Shown piece by piece: positions 11,139 through 23,363 of a DNA stretch of 64,000 nt. Both the position numbers and the translations under genes were made by a program. Each line of letters opens with the position of its first letter. Position 1 is the stretch's first letter. The stretch is from Mycocentrospora acerina (Eukaryota; Ascomycota; Dothideomycetes; Pleosporales): positions 434,001 to 498,000 of the forward strand of contig JAKUHH010000284.1 in NCBI GenBank assembly GCA_022701365.1, written 5' to 3'. Below the pieces are notes generated by a model. That model saw only the letters and a list, made by a program, of their open reading frames with translations, was not told where the DNA came from and did not search any database.

Positions 11139-13365
11139 ATGCACCTCATTAAGCGCGCCAACCCGCCCACAACCATCATTCTGCCTCCAAAGCCAGTTGT
11201 CTTGAGTCCAAGCGGGACGTTCGATGGAAACGACGGAAAATGGTCAACATTCTTCGTCAACATTGGTTCAGATAATGATGGTAACGGACAGAACTTCAAG
11301 GTCCTCATTTCGACATCTTCCCCATTAGTCCTGGTGCCTCAGCAAACCGAATGGTGTGATGAGCAGTGCGCGAAGAATAGAGGCATCCTCCTTTACAACA
11401 ACCAGCAACCACTGGGTGCACAGGACTCGGAGTACTGGCAAAAGGCTGGCACATATGCCCTTCCAGATTCTAAAATATGGACGAATAATTCGCTAGCAGG
11501 AGTTTGGGGACTAGACAACGTAGGACTTGGCTTGAGTTCGAAAGAAAGTCTAATTTTAGCGGAAAGATATGTCGTGAAATACACCTTTGAGGAATTCTTC
11601 CTAGGTTCCTTTGGGTTGACAATTGGAGAGGTGGGCCCCAGTAGTGGGAGTAAAACGACTTTTCTGAGCGAGTTTGTCAATTCTAATCAAATTGCGAGTA
11701 ACTCATACGGTTACACAGCAGGTGCCTTTTACAGTAAGTAGAATCTTCTCATATGCTACATCCCCGTTTTCTTAGACGATCACTCGCTCTGCCCTACTTG
11801 TCAATATGCCGCTGACTGTTCAAGGAAACAACGGAAAAGGTGTTGTTGGGAACTTAGTCCTCGGAGGTTACGATAAGTCGCGATTGACAGAAAAGGGCAC
11901 ATCTATCAACATGGCCAATGAGAAAGACAATACACTCAATGTCGGTGTTATATCTATCATGTATGCGCCTGATCCAGATATCGAAGCAAACACTTTCTCC
12001 TTCACTCAAAAAGGGTTTACCGCAATTATTGATTCGACGCTCCCGTATTTGGTATTCCCAAGAGATATCTGTGACCAGTTTGAAAAGAAATTCCAGTTGG
12101 AGTATGACAATAGTACTAAACTTTATACTGTCAGCTCAAGCTCGCACGACTCAAACATTCGGATAAACGCTACTGTCTCGTTCAAGATTGGGAATGGTCC
12201 CCAAGACAGTGCCGACTTTGCTACAATCACCCTTCCGTATGCAGCTTTCGATCTCCAGGCTAGTTTTCCCATTTACGATCAACCACGCAACTACTTCCCT
12301 CTCAAAAGGTCTGAGAACGGTGTCAATATCCTAGGGCGTACTTTTCTACAAGAAGCTTACATTGTGGTGGATTATGAACGCGCCAATTTCACCGTTGCAC
12401 CCGCCCGGTTTTCCCAATCCCTAGTAAATGCAGATCTACAAACAATATACAACAAGACGTATATTGCGCCGACATCGACACCGAGTCCCAACCCATCAAG
12501 TGGTCTGTCTTCAGGTGCGATTGCTGGAATCGTGGTCGGCATCGTGTTGGTTTTCCTCCTAGCTGGTCTTGGTGCGTTTTACTTTTGGAAGAAAAAACGA
12601 AACGCGAAGCAAGAGGGCCAACAGAAAGAAAATGTAGGAAACCCTGAGTTTGATACAACAGTTGCAGGCAATGAATTCAAGCATCGACGCGTTTCGGAGC
12701 TTACCGGCTCTGAAACTCTGCATTCGCCAAAGTCTCCAATGGGAGGCTATTATGGTAATGATAACAAGTCCATCCCTCCCATCGGCGAGCTGTCCCCAGA
12801 AAGTCTACCTTCTGAACTTTATAGCCCACCGGAAGAAAGTCCAGGCGGCGGCAGGGACAGCCATGACTACTTCACCGTTGGCAAGAGGGTACGCCGGCGT
12901 GGCGCCCAGAGAGATAGAGTAGACTCGTCTGGCAACAATACACCAGGAACTCCAATCGCGGAGTTGCCTGGCGATGAGATTGAGTTCCCAGTAGTAGTGC
13001 ATCAGCTTGATACAGTGAGTCCTTCACAAAATCCGAAGCACAGCCGAGGGCCCAGCGATACCTCACTCTCTACCAATATCGATGGAAGACTTGCGGAGAC
13101 TGAACAAGAAAACATCCCAAGCGGGAGTTCTGAGATAATCGAGCCTGGTGTGACAGGAGATACGGTAACTGCTGAGAGTAGCAAACCACAGCTGCAGCAG
13201 CAACTGGATCGCCGTCCCTCACATGCTAGAGGACTGAGCGACATAACGGTTCAAAGCGATAATACAGCTATCTCTCAGCCGACGCCTGAAGAGCTTCAGC
13301 GTTGGGAGGCTACGGCTTTGGATAGCCCACCGATGTCTCCCACGGAGGAGGCAAAGAGAATTTAA
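11139..13365 (+). CDS. Transmembrane protein with an aspartic-protease (A1) fold, catalytically altered
   Basis: Exons 11139-11733 and 11825-13365 (intron with CTGAC branch site, 91 bp) give 711 residues. The first two-thirds follow the fungal A1 pepsin-like layout: SPSGTFDGNDGKWSTF near the start, then AGAFYR-NNGKGVVGNLVLGGYD across the splice. The later NGVNILGRTFLQEAYIVVDY block is also typical. The first active-site motif, normally D-T-G, reads S-T-S with Ser58 in place of Asp. The second reads D-S-T at Asp268. The protein is therefore probably not a protease. One membrane segment lies at about 427-452 (AIAGIVVGIVLVFLLAGLGA), followed by KKKR and a 255-residue Ser/Pro-rich cytosolic tail. 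This suggests a surface sensor or receptor. No clear signal peptide precedes the domain, so an upstream exon may be missing. Confidence 0.82.
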
Positions 13366-14390
13366 GCCAAATAGTATGTGGATGGACTTTCTGAAATCAG
13401 GCCATTTTTATAACAGTTTTCTTGGTTTTGCAACTGGCATTAGTGGCAGAGTTTGGTGAGATTACATGCTTCTATCTCGGAGTTTTTGGTCCATGTTTTT
13501 GATTTGATTAAATGGTACCCACCCAATACGCCCTCTAAAATGTAACGTACTAGTTTTTGAATCTGCATAAAGTCATTGTACAATCTTTTTCTGACTTCCA
13601 GAATTCATGTACAATGTTTTGCGATCGTCATGAAACCGAGATGCCCCCCAAAAGTATCACCATCTCACAAGATGGGCACATGTCTAGCTTCTAATAGACT
13701 ATCTTTGGGTATCTAAGGAAATTCTCTTCAACCTTCTCACATGCAATACCTATGATTTTATGCTTTCTTGAAATTGATATGATCTCCTACACGAGGTACC
13801 AGTCGTGGTGCATCTCAGGGTGTGGCAAAGCAGACGCGGAACTGAGAAACGAAGTAGAGCAAAGGTTGTGTGCTCACCGTAAAAGCATAAAATTAACAAA
13901 TCGATTCATCCATGGATCTAGCTTGGAGGTTCATCGCTAGAATGGGTGAATTCTGAGCTTTTGTGAGCCGTAAAGTCTTACTATCGATTCTCGATAAACA
14001 CTTAAAAACCAATTGCGAAAGGAACTCAACAACCGCAAACCCTGTTACTAGCAATTAGCTAAATTGAGGAACATTAGAATACTAAATTACCCCTTGATTT
14101 GTAAAAAGACATCCAGGGCACATCTCGTTCGCACTATGAGTAGAGTGTTCGAGATTGTGGCGCCATTGTTCCACAAAACAGATTCTGATGCTGGGGAGGT
14201 TCACGAAAAGAAAAAAACGCCAGATCCTTACATCGCCAAATACCGAACATATCCGCCGATTGATATTTCTTGTTCGTACTCACGATTTGCAAATAAATCT
14301 CCAAACTCTCCATTGTTAGATGCACTACGCTGAATTTGTTATGGTCCGTGTGGCTGTGGGTGAGTGAATCCAACCTGAGAAAAGCTGTTT
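13366..14390. other. Intergenic, convergent 3' ends
   Basis: About 1 kb lies between the stops of the pseudo-protease and the Zn2Cys6 regulator. It is AT-richer than the flanking exons and has only short frames. Nothing further was seen. Confidence 0.5.
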
Positions 14391-16206
14391 TCAACCGCCT
14401 TCTGGTAAGGGATTAGCATCGTGTGTAGTGCGTGGTGCAGTGATCTGATGTGATTCATGCGAATTATGTGCTGTATGTAACACAGTATTTGGAGCCGGTT
14501 GTTGGTTGTTCAATACAACTCGCTTAGAGCCTTGCTTCCGATGGGTCATTGTACGCGGTATTTGTTGCGCATATGGCGAAGCACGTATTTCTTGCTCAGA
14601 GATTAGAGTCGAGCTGAAGCCAGGGAGTTCTTCGTTCAAAATCCCGGGAGAGAATATATCCCAGGCCGGGGTTTGAGGAAGGAAAGACAACGGCCACTGT
14701 ATTGCTGGTAGCCAGCTGGGATCAAGTTCTTTACGGCAAGCCTCCATGAGTCGATGACCCCACTTGTCAATAAACCAGTATCTCGTCTCAGCCGCGAAAA
14801 GCATAGTGGTGTAGAACATCAATATAGCAATTGCGCCTGGTCGTTTCTCGCGTAGCCACACCATGAAAACAGGCTCTATGTGCAACGGCCAGAAAAACAA
14901 AAACCTCAACTCTCGATTATCTACACGAGCGGGCATTGACAGCTGGAGAACGGGCTCTAAGTATGCAATAATGCCAAGATAGGTTGAACGCTCCGAATCC
15001 GAGAGATCAGTTTGGGATTGAATGAATGAAATCAGAGCAGGGACGTGATTAATAAGCTCTTGCAGCATAGGCTGAGATGGCGTGACCTCAGTAGGATCGT
15101 CGAGCATTGGCGACAGCCAAGAGCCCACGACGTGGGCATGTGCTAATTCAAGAACGCTACCCATACCTTGCATAAGTGAGAATATGTTGGAAATGCTATC
15201 GATGGCTGACCATGGGTCGCTGGTTTCCTGAAATTTTGCCTCAAGACCTGAAGAGGCGAAGACACTCAATGTGAGCAACGTGGAGGTGGCTACGATAGCA
15301 GGGGCTTCCAGAGGTGTAACGTTTTGAAGCTTCGGCCGCATAATTTTAATCGCACAGTCCTGGTGATGGATTCCGAGGGTATAGTACTGTTGCCCCTTTT
15401 TGGGTTGCTGGTACGCTTTATGGAATGCTGCAAAAGCTAACAGCTCATGCATCAGGAAGACATGCTCGACAGCATGTCTTGGACAAACAACCCTCCACAT
15501 GTGTTGCACATCTTCTCGCTGGGATAGAGCATCAAATGTCTCTATGGTCCAGTGATGCCTAAGCGGAGTCAGTCATGATCATCGATTGACTTTGGCAAAC
15601 TTACATGAGCTCCATGTCGCGCACCCAAAGGTCTAGCTGCACCGGGAAAGAGTTTTGTACAAACTTCGTAAGGAAAGGGAAGTGGTCCGAATTTGAGCTT
15701 GGCGAACTTGCGTCTGAGGTTTCATCTTCACGACATGTGAGTGAAGACTTCAACACGTACTCGACGTGCAGCGGAGGTGATGGCGCAGAGGCTGTAGAGT
15801 CCTGCTCATCTGTCAGTCTTAATTTACGTATCATGGATACAACCTCACAGATCTGGGGTTTTCGACCAATGGTTTGCTCCCTTGATTTACCACGCTGCTG
15901 CCACTCGCACCCGAAGTTGGGGGTTGAGACGCGCTGGGGTCCCACGACATGAGAGAACAAGAAACTCCATGACGAGCACAGTTCGAGCACGGCTTATTCT
16001 CGTCACACTGATCTATGTTAGTACTTGGATCAGGGAGTGTAATGGCTAAGAACAGAAGCGAGTGTGGCACAGCAGGGCAACAAACCTTCACGTGACGGGC
16101 TTTACATTGCCTACATCCTAGTCTCGACCTGGAAAATATCCGTTAAAATTATGTTACCGCCTTTTAGGGATTTGAGTTGAAACTGCAACATAGCAGTTTA
16201 CACCAT
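14391..16206 (-). CDS. Zn2Cys6 transcription factor, Fungal_trans_2 / UPC2-like type
   Basis: The best model has exons 16202-16206, 16086-16128, 15849-16007, 15605-15801 and 14391-15558, giving 523 residues. The Cys pattern C7-x2-C10-x6-C17-x5-C23-x2-C26-x6-C33 is a full binuclear zinc cluster and spans the junction of exons 2 and 3 (HVK|CDENKPC). The block DMELMHHWTIETF across the last splice, and the helical region after it, are typical of the sterol-uptake-control-like group with the Fungal_trans_2 domain. It is a nuclear DNA-binding regulator with unknown targets. The first exon is only ATGGT; it is the only upstream ATG I found that splices in frame to the zinc cluster. The exact acceptor of exon 4 (CAG before 15801 or three bases earlier) is uncertain. 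The nearest genes do not reveal a target. Confidence 0.8.
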
Positions 16207-17051
16207 TGCGAGCAAAAAAGTTGTGTGATGCAAGCATTTGGTAGAAGTGGAGACTAGGGATGTAACTTCAACGTACTTTTTATGGCCTAGCCGTGGCATT
16301 GGGAGTGCTACGGTGGCTTTAAGGCCCAGCACCCGATGCAATGGTTCAGGAATGAGCGACTACCCTATCAATGAGTAGATAGCACAAGCCGAGTCGTAGG
16401 ATTACACCTGTTCTGTCGGTAGATTGAGGGAGAAAGCGAATGCGAGGTGGGGTCTGGTGTAGCAGCCAATTCGCACCAAGAAGGGTACGCTATTCCCGAT
16501 CCACTCACGATGATGCAAGAAATAATGCAAGCCACTAAGATCCGCGAAGTTAGCTATGGAAGTATTGCGACATATGTGTATACAACTACGGGCTTTGAGG
16601 TCAAATAAGCCTGCATGCACACTTTGATTGACTAACGCAATGCCAGCCACGTGTCAGCACATGGTGAAACCTATTTCATTCTCGCTACAACTGCACAATC
16701 GCTCACATAGTGCACTAAATCGACAAGTATTGTCTAGGGGGCCTTCCTGCTGCACAAATATTAAATGCACACGGCATTTTGAGGTTCTACATCAGAACTC
16801 AGGCGTATGGGCCTTTGAAGCATGTGTAGGATGTCCATCTCATGCAACGATCGTTGGCATCAATCGACCGTTTGCTCTAACATGGAACCTTACGTAACAC
16901 CGGGGAACAACAGTGTAGAACGAAAACGCAGAACGAAAAATTTCTGTGTATTTTACATTTTTAATATGAGGCTACGGGTATACCCGCACCAATACTTGAA
17001 TCTTATGCAGATAATGACAGCCGTGTTGTAGCAAATTGAGAATTGCTACGC
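16207..17051. other. Intergenic: regulator promoter and hydrolase 3' region
   Basis: About 0.85 kb separates the start of the Zn2Cys6 gene from the stop of the hydrolase gene. No gene, repeat or RNA structure was recognised. Confidence 0.5.
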
Positions 17052-18575
17052 TTACGATGCAAACCTATCCAGAACCTCCTTGATTTTCTCTCTCACGCCC
17101 TGCTTTCCTTCGTACTTCTCCAACAGACTCGCCACAACCTCCTCACCCTTCTTCCCGCTGGCTTCCCTAAGAATCTCATCCTCCTTGGGCAGTCCGATCC
17201 ATGCGTGTGGGTACTCCTTGTAGTCTACATCACTAATAAGCGGCAAACCCTGCTCACTGCTGGTAAAGAACTTGTCAACCTCTTTCCGCTTCACCTGGTC
17301 CAGAGTGTTGGGCTCCCAATTGGGGCGCTCCTTCTTACGCTCGATGAGACGCGCGGTTACACCCTCGACGAAGTCGGGATGCGCCATGAATTGCGAGGCA
17401 ATTTCGTATTCTTTCTGGAACGTCTGGGCGATAGACCATTGCCGGCCCACGCGCATTTGTTGGAGAGTGACGGCGACCGAGATGGGCGAACGCGTTTGAA
17501 TAGTCTCAAGTGTCTTGGTAGCCCATGTCTTCAGCTCCGATGTTGGTGCGTTGTCGCGAACTTGTTCGAGAGACGTGAGAATAGCTTGAATGTTTGGTTG
17601 ATCCTGATGGAACACGCGGTCAATGGTCTTGCGGAGATCACCAGAGATGACAGGCTTGTTCGCAGGAAGACCAGTGCTGTACTCTTCAATAGTGGCATTT
17701 ATAATCTTGAAGCGGTCGTTCAAATTCATATAGTCGGGGAACTGAAGTTCTGCGAGACGTGACTCGAGCTGCTGAAGGGTGGAGGAGTGAATGTAGTGAG
17801 TTGCGACACCATGGTAGAAGGCGTCGATGCCCTTCAGTTGCTCAGAAGTGAGGGCAAGGTATGTGCCAAGCGAGCCCTCCATCCGTGGAAGGAAGAAGGA
17901 TGCGCCAACATCGGGGAAGAATCCAATCGTGGTTTCGGGCATAGCGAAGAGAGTGTTCTCAGTCGCGATTCGGAAGGGCGCGTGGATAGAAAGACCAACG
18001 CCTCCACCCATGGTGATGCCGTCCATGAAAGCGACATATGGCTTCGTGTACGTAGCTATCAGGTGGTCCAGCTTGTATTCTAGGCCAAAGTAATCCGAGC
18101 TCCTCTGCTGACCCTCAGGCCCTTCCCTATTCCAGTTTGCAAGCGCTGCGACGTCTCCTCCTGCGCAAAAGGCACGACCTGCACCCTTGATCACTACTAC
18201 GCCTGCCATATCTGATTTGGCCCACTCTTGTAACCGGGGAATAATCTTGCGGGCCATGGAGCCGTTGAGCGAGTTGAGCTTTTTGGGCCGGTTGAGCTCG
18301 ATGCTACGCACACCGTAATTGTTGGTGAAGATGACATCGTCAGGGTCATCGTTTTGCTGGGTCTGGAGAAGGTCTGCGGTGGGTGTAGCAAACTGATGGC
18401 GTTGTCAGATGTGGCTTCGAAAGGTTGAAAAGTCTCGTGTGTATACCTTCCTTGTCCCGCTTACCCAGGCGGGATTCGTGAGTTTTGCGCGTAGAGGCAT
18501 TGCGGTTGATGTGTTTGTCCGCGAGGCCCAATTTAACAGCGTTGTTGTCCGTCTCAGAGATGTGCAAAGAGACAT
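17052..18575 (-). CDS. EHD3: 3-hydroxyisobutyryl-CoA hydrolase, mitochondrial
   Basis: Exons 18465-18575 and 17052-18392 (72-bp intron with CTGAC branch site) give 483 residues. The first exon codes an Arg/Thr/Ser-rich, acid-free leader (MSLCTSLRRTTTLLNW), which fits a mitochondrial targeting peptide. The body is an enoyl-CoA hydratase/isomerase fold with the oxyanion-hole region GRAFCAGGDVAAL, the block MGGGVGLS, and MPETTIGFFPDVGAS. The last block carries Glu190 and Asp198, equivalent to the catalytic pair of the HIBCH group. The C-terminal helical ECH_2 part is complete. The enzyme releases CoA from 3-hydroxyisobutyryl-CoA in valine breakdown. It is divergently arranged with mitochondrial EF-Tu. 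Length fits the family. Confidence is high; a related HIBCH-like paralogue with another substrate is the alternative. Confidence 0.93.
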
Positions 18576-18996
18576 GTTTGGTGGTGCTAATTGCTACCTA
18601 AGTAGGCTTGAAGTCGCAGCTGATGATGCAACTTTTATGAGCGTTATGCCGATTGGAACCTCGGGTGTCCGCTGTCTAATGCTTGGACGGCTCTCGGGCG
18701 CTAGGGGATCAACTGAACACAAGGGATGGCAATGGACAGCAGACTGTGCCGGGAGGGGTTTAAAAATACGTGCAGTCACTTTGAAGTCGATGCCCGCGTC
18801 GAGTCGCAAACTCGAAGCTCTCCGCGTGCGAGTTAATGGGCATGCTCGTCATGTGATTGGGTGAAACCAATTTTGAGCTAAGGAAATATCTGGACCGCCT
18901 CATCGGACGTCAAACTGCCACCTCCACTTCCGCCAATTGCCCTTCTTTCATTCTCCTAGGCTTCTTACCGGCGTACGCGGTCTTTGATAATACACA
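18576..18996. promoter_or_regulatory. Shared divergent promoter, mitochondrial hydrolase / EF-Tu
   Basis: Only 421 bp separate the two start codons, so both mitochondrial genes must take their promoters from here. An inverted CCAAT box (ATTGG) lies at 18856-18860. Shared control by a CCAAT-binding complex is possible but is inference. Confidence 0.45.
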
Positions 18997-20504
18997 ATGT
19001 CAGCCTTTTCAAGAGCGTTCCTGCGCACATCCCGCAGCGTCTTCCAGTACCAGCGCGGCGTCAACCCAATCCAAAATGCACTTGGTGTGCAGGGCACCAG
19101 CAGATATGTGAATGGCGTGAGGAACTATGCTGCCTTCACCCGTGACAAGCCCCACGTCAATGTTGGTAAGTGTCTAACATATCCTCATACATGTTGCTGT
19201 GCTAAGTCAGTGTAGGAACCATCGGCCACGTCGACCACGGAAAGGTACTTCAGCGCCTCCTCGCCCCTCCTCGCTCCTCCCTACGATATCGAAACTGATC
19301 GTACATAGACCACCCTCACTGCTGCCATCACCAAGCGACAAGCTGAGAAGGGCTACGCAAAGTTCCTCGAGTATGGCTCGATTGACAAGGCTCCCGAGGA
19401 GCGTAAGCGCGGTATTACCATTGCGACTGCCCACATCGAGTACTCGACCGACAACCGTCACTATGCTCACGTTGACTGCCCTGGTCACGCCGATTACATC
19501 AAGAACATGATCACGGGTGCTGCCAACATGGATGGCGCCATCATTGTGGTGGCTGCTTCGGATGGTCAAATGTGCGTATCCTCATACCCCCAACTCGCAA
19601 GAAATTGTAGACTGGGAGTAAAGTTCTGACGTATCACAGGCCTCAGACCCGTGAGCACTTGCTGCTCGCCCGCCAGGTCGGTGTCCAAAAAATCGTCGTC
19701 TTCGTCAACAAAGTCGACGCCCTCGAGGACCCCGAGATGTTGGAGCTTGTCGAGATGGAAATGCGCGAATTGCTCAGCAGCTACGGGTTTGAGGGTGATG
19801 AGACACCCATCATCATGGGCTCCGCTCTGTGTGCCCTTGAGGGTCGCCGACCAGAGATTGGCAGTGAGAAGATCGATGAGCTCCTTGAGGCTGTCGATAC
19901 TTGGATCCCCACCCCTATCCGTGAGACCGAGAAGCCTTTCCTCATGGCCGTTGAGGATGTCTTCTCCATCGCTGGACGTGGTACAGTCGTTTCTGGCCGT
20001 GTCGAGCGTGGTATCCTGAAGAAGGACTCCGAAGTTGAGCTCGTCGGCAAGGGCACCGCGCCCATCAAGACCAAGGTCACCGATATTGAGACCTTTAAGA
20101 AGTCTTGCGACGAGTCGCGTGCTGGTGATAACTCCGGTCTTCTCCTCCGTGGTGTCAAACGAGAGGATGTCAGGCGTGGTATGGTCGTCTCGATCCCCGG
20201 CTCGGTCAAAGCGCACAGGAAGTTCCTCGTGTCCATGTATGTTCTGAGCAAGGATGAAGGTGGTCGCCACACCGGGTTCGGCGAAAACTACAGGCCCCAG
20301 ATGTTCATCCGCACAGCCGATGAGTCGTGCTCGCTCACCTGGCCCGAGGGCGTTGAGAAGGACAAGCAGATCATGCCCGGTGACAACGTTGAGATGGTTT
20401 GCGAGTTGCACCAGCCCCACGTCTTGGAAACAGGGCAGCGCTTCAACATGCGTGAGGGTGGCCGCACAGTCGCCACAGGTCTGGTAACGCGTGTACTTGA
20501 GTAG
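18997..20504 (+). CDS. TUF1: Elongation factor Tu, mitochondrial
   Basis: Exons 18997-19165, 19216-19244, 19309-19571 and 19640-20504 give 441 residues. The 29-bp exon 2 codes the P-loop GTIGHVDHGK almost alone. A basic leader (MSAFSRAFLRTSRSVFQYQR) fits mitochondrial import. GTPase motifs are GHVDHGKT at 60-67, the switch region KRGITIATAHIEY, DCPGHADY and NKVD. Domains II and III follow, with GRGTVVSGRVERG and the C-terminal GGRTVATGLVTRVLE. The protein delivers aminoacyl-tRNA to the mitochondrial ribosome. It shares a promoter with the hydrolase gene on its left. Length and motifs are complete and nothing appears missing. Confidence 0.97.
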
Positions 20505-21063
20505 ATCTGATACCCGCAACGGAGCTGCACGTATCGACGGAACTCTAGTTGGAAGATGTTGGGGCTTCCCTGTACCATATTTGTGTTGGACTAGTATCAT
20601 TTCCCGCTCTCCGCTTCGTGAATGTCGTTCATCATGTACTTTAGCACGGCAGACATTCAGATGGGGGGCGTTGAGCATTTGGCAAAGGATAAAAGAACTG
20701 AATTTAACGATCACGACTACAATTTCATTCCATATTGTAACTTGTGAAGTCTCAAGATCTAGAGGTGAAGCTGTGCGATTGGCTTCTCCGCCGATTCTCT
20801 GGGGAGTGAAAGCTGAACAACGCGTTATGGTCGTGTCGTGACGGAAGTAGCTCCCTGCGCCTATCGATAGCACCCCACCAATCACCACGCGCGTAACTGT
20901 ACTTCACTAACGCGCCTTCCCTCTGCCCACGTTCTTGCCCGCATTTGTGCCCACATATACCAGTCTACACGCATCTCCCACGCTTCAGCACTACACGTTA
21001 CACCTCAGATTACATACTTGATTGACATCGCAATATGAGATACGCCCCAAATCTAACGACAAC
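20505..21063. other. Intergenic: EF-Tu 3' UTR and promoter of the RFTS gene
   Basis: The right half should be the promoter of the RFTS-domain gene; a CCAAT box (CCAATCA) begins at 20878. No further gene was seen. Confidence 0.5.
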
Positions 21064-23363
21064 ATGCTAGCTTCTGAATCCGATGTCCTCTTGCCCGTCG
21101 ACCCCTCGATTACAGACTCTGACCTATGGGAGATATTTGTACTGAGGGACGCACAGGTCGTGTATGAAAGTAATGGAAAGCCTGCGAGTCTCCTCGCCGC
21201 ATATGCCGACACACCGCTGAGGGTCGAAGGGCGACTGGAGGCTCCAGGCCGGGCCCAATTGAAGTACCGTATGTCTTGCGCGCATACTCAAGGTTTGCAT
21301 GGAGCATGCACAGCCCGCTGACGAAATATCAGTTGTCAACAAACCTTACAAACCTGTCGACATACAAATACGAAATGTTACAAGATTCTCATACGGCGAG
21401 ACCACCGACGGCGAGTATGTCATCTGGGCTCAAGGCGCGGCGGGTTGGTTTGAGATAAAACCAATGGCACAATATAAATCCATCTTTGAGGATATGCGCG
21501 AAGCAGTGCAGCTTTTGTATTTTGTCACTGACATCTACAATGAACCACGAAAACGAGGCGGAGGACCTAATGCACAATTGGTGTACAAAGAGGTGAGTGC
21601 AGGTGATGCGCATAGAGTTAGTTATGGAGGTCACATAGGTCAACAAAACTTGTTTAGATTAAGCGCTGATTTCAAACAGTATGCAGAAGATGAAAGATTT
21701 CCGTGTACCGATCCTGACATCGCGGAGAGTATATTCGCTAAGCATCGCATCTTCCTGATGATGTGCTTTTTGAACAGAGCGCAAGGCGTTGGCTGGAGCA
21801 ATACACCGCTATACCAACAGTTTCGGCGACTGTATCCAGTACGTTTATCTACATTCTTCGGAAACTTGGTATACTCACTCAGCGAATAGAAGGATTTCGA
21901 TACATGCAAAGCAAGGAAAGAAGGCCGCTACTCTCAGACAGAGCTCGAAAAGCGCATACATATGTCGAAGTCCTCACTTGTACCAACACCGAAAGCGACA
22001 GTACCCTCCGCACAACCACGACCAGGTCGGGGGAAAGTCATAACGCGAGGCATGAAACAACCTCCCAAGAAAGACAATAATTGGTGGGAAGCAGCAGCGC
22101 TGTTCGAATTTATTCAGAAAGCTGTCAATCAACGAGCTATTCGCGCAGGCCACAACCAAATAACATTGGAAAGGCTCGCTCAACTCATCGTCAAACGCTA
22201 CGAGATCGAGGAAGTAAAAGTAGCGCAGGATGTGCTTCTTGTACATGCGCAGAACCTATGTTGGATGATGGATAATCCGCGGCGCAAGAGTGTGCGTTTT
22301 TTCGCTGATGAACCAATATATCAAGAACTAAGAGCGGGATACACACTTTCTGCAGCTGATCAAAGGAGAGCAGAAAGCGTGGGGCTGAGGCCCAGGAGAG
22401 ACCACGGCTCCCTGAGAGATGAGGAAAGCGACTCGTCAGATACTTCAGATGAAGAAGAAATATTAGCGACACCTGCTCGCCGACCGCCAGGTCGACGAAG
22501 AAAAGGGAGGCTATCAGTACTACGGCCGACCAGTGGAAAATTCTCAGGAAAGAGTAAAGGCAAAGGCATCGTAGGTAGCAAAGGCAGGGCCGGAAAAACC
22601 GGAGGCAAGAAGCCCATATCAGACTCAGAAGTATCCGATCACGAATCAGAAGACGCCGAACAGAGCGAAAAGGGGTCCGAGAGTGAGGTTGAAATGGAGG
22701 ACAGTACGCCAACACAAGTCTTCTCTCCTCGTCGTGACAAGCGCAAGATCGATGAGACAGATGCTGACCCCGAGCGGCAAACCGGCCGCCGAAAACGCAC
22801 AGCCAGTACCTCCATAACCCCCGAATCACCACCTACAACTGGTGAATCCTCTAACCCAGATGCCGACTCAGACACACAACAAGACCCCGATGTCCCCATA
22901 CCCCTTCGCTACCGCCCCACAATCACGTCCAAACCTTCCTCAGACACTACACCCATCCTTATCCCCGCGCTCGTCTCTACCTCCTTGCCTACTTACATTT
23001 CCAACGGCCCCCGTGACTCTTGGATTTGTAATTTCGATGGCTGTGCGCAGAGGATTTACGGGTGTAGGAAGCAGATTGGACAGCAGCTTATTACAGAGCA
23101 TCTTGAAGATCATGCGAAGGGGAGGGAAAAGGTAGTGAGTATTTTATGGAGGGAGCAGGATAAACTGCATTTGCCTGTTAGGTAAGTTGTTTTCTTCTCT
23201 TGTGTTTCATTTTTGTGATGAAACAGAATGAGGGCTAAAGCTAGATAGTAACTTGATCAAGAAGATCCGCGATATGAGTGAGGCGGCTACGCCGTTGTTT
23301 CCTGTTTCTATAGCGGGGAAGGAGACGCCAGTTCCGCCTACACCGGTGCATAGACCTGTGTGA
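21064..23363 (+). CDS. RFTS-domain protein with a C-terminal zinc-finger-like motif (candidate heterochromatin factor)
   Basis: Five exons (21064-21268, 21333-21592, 21680-21838, 21890-23181 and 23249-23363) join in phase to give 676 residues. The N-terminal part, about residues 15-210, reads like the replication-foci (RFTS, DNMT1-RFD) fold: DGEYVIWAQGAAGWFEIKP, then SIFEDMREAVQLLYFV and FPCTDPDIAESIFAKHRIF. The middle is acidic and basic, with Ser-rich and Lys/Gly-rich tracts typical of a nuclear protein. Near 587-620 the motif WICNFDGCAQRIYGC and then HLEDH can bind zinc as a C2H2-like finger. There is no methyltransferase domain. The known RFTS protein of fission yeast, Raf2 of the CLRC H3K9 methylation complex, and Neurospora DIM-7 are possible relatives; that link is inference. 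The start at 21064 is the first in-frame ATG. Confidence 0.78.

Noticed and set aside
11734..11775. A 42-bp intron ending at the TTAG at 11775 in the pseudo-protease gene
   Set aside because: It gives the wrong frame. The acceptor at 11824 restores the family block AGAFYRNNGKGVVG.
19566..20888. A 440-codon minus-strand frame opposite EF-Tu
   Set aside because: Same cause: antisense of a strongly biased housekeeping exon.
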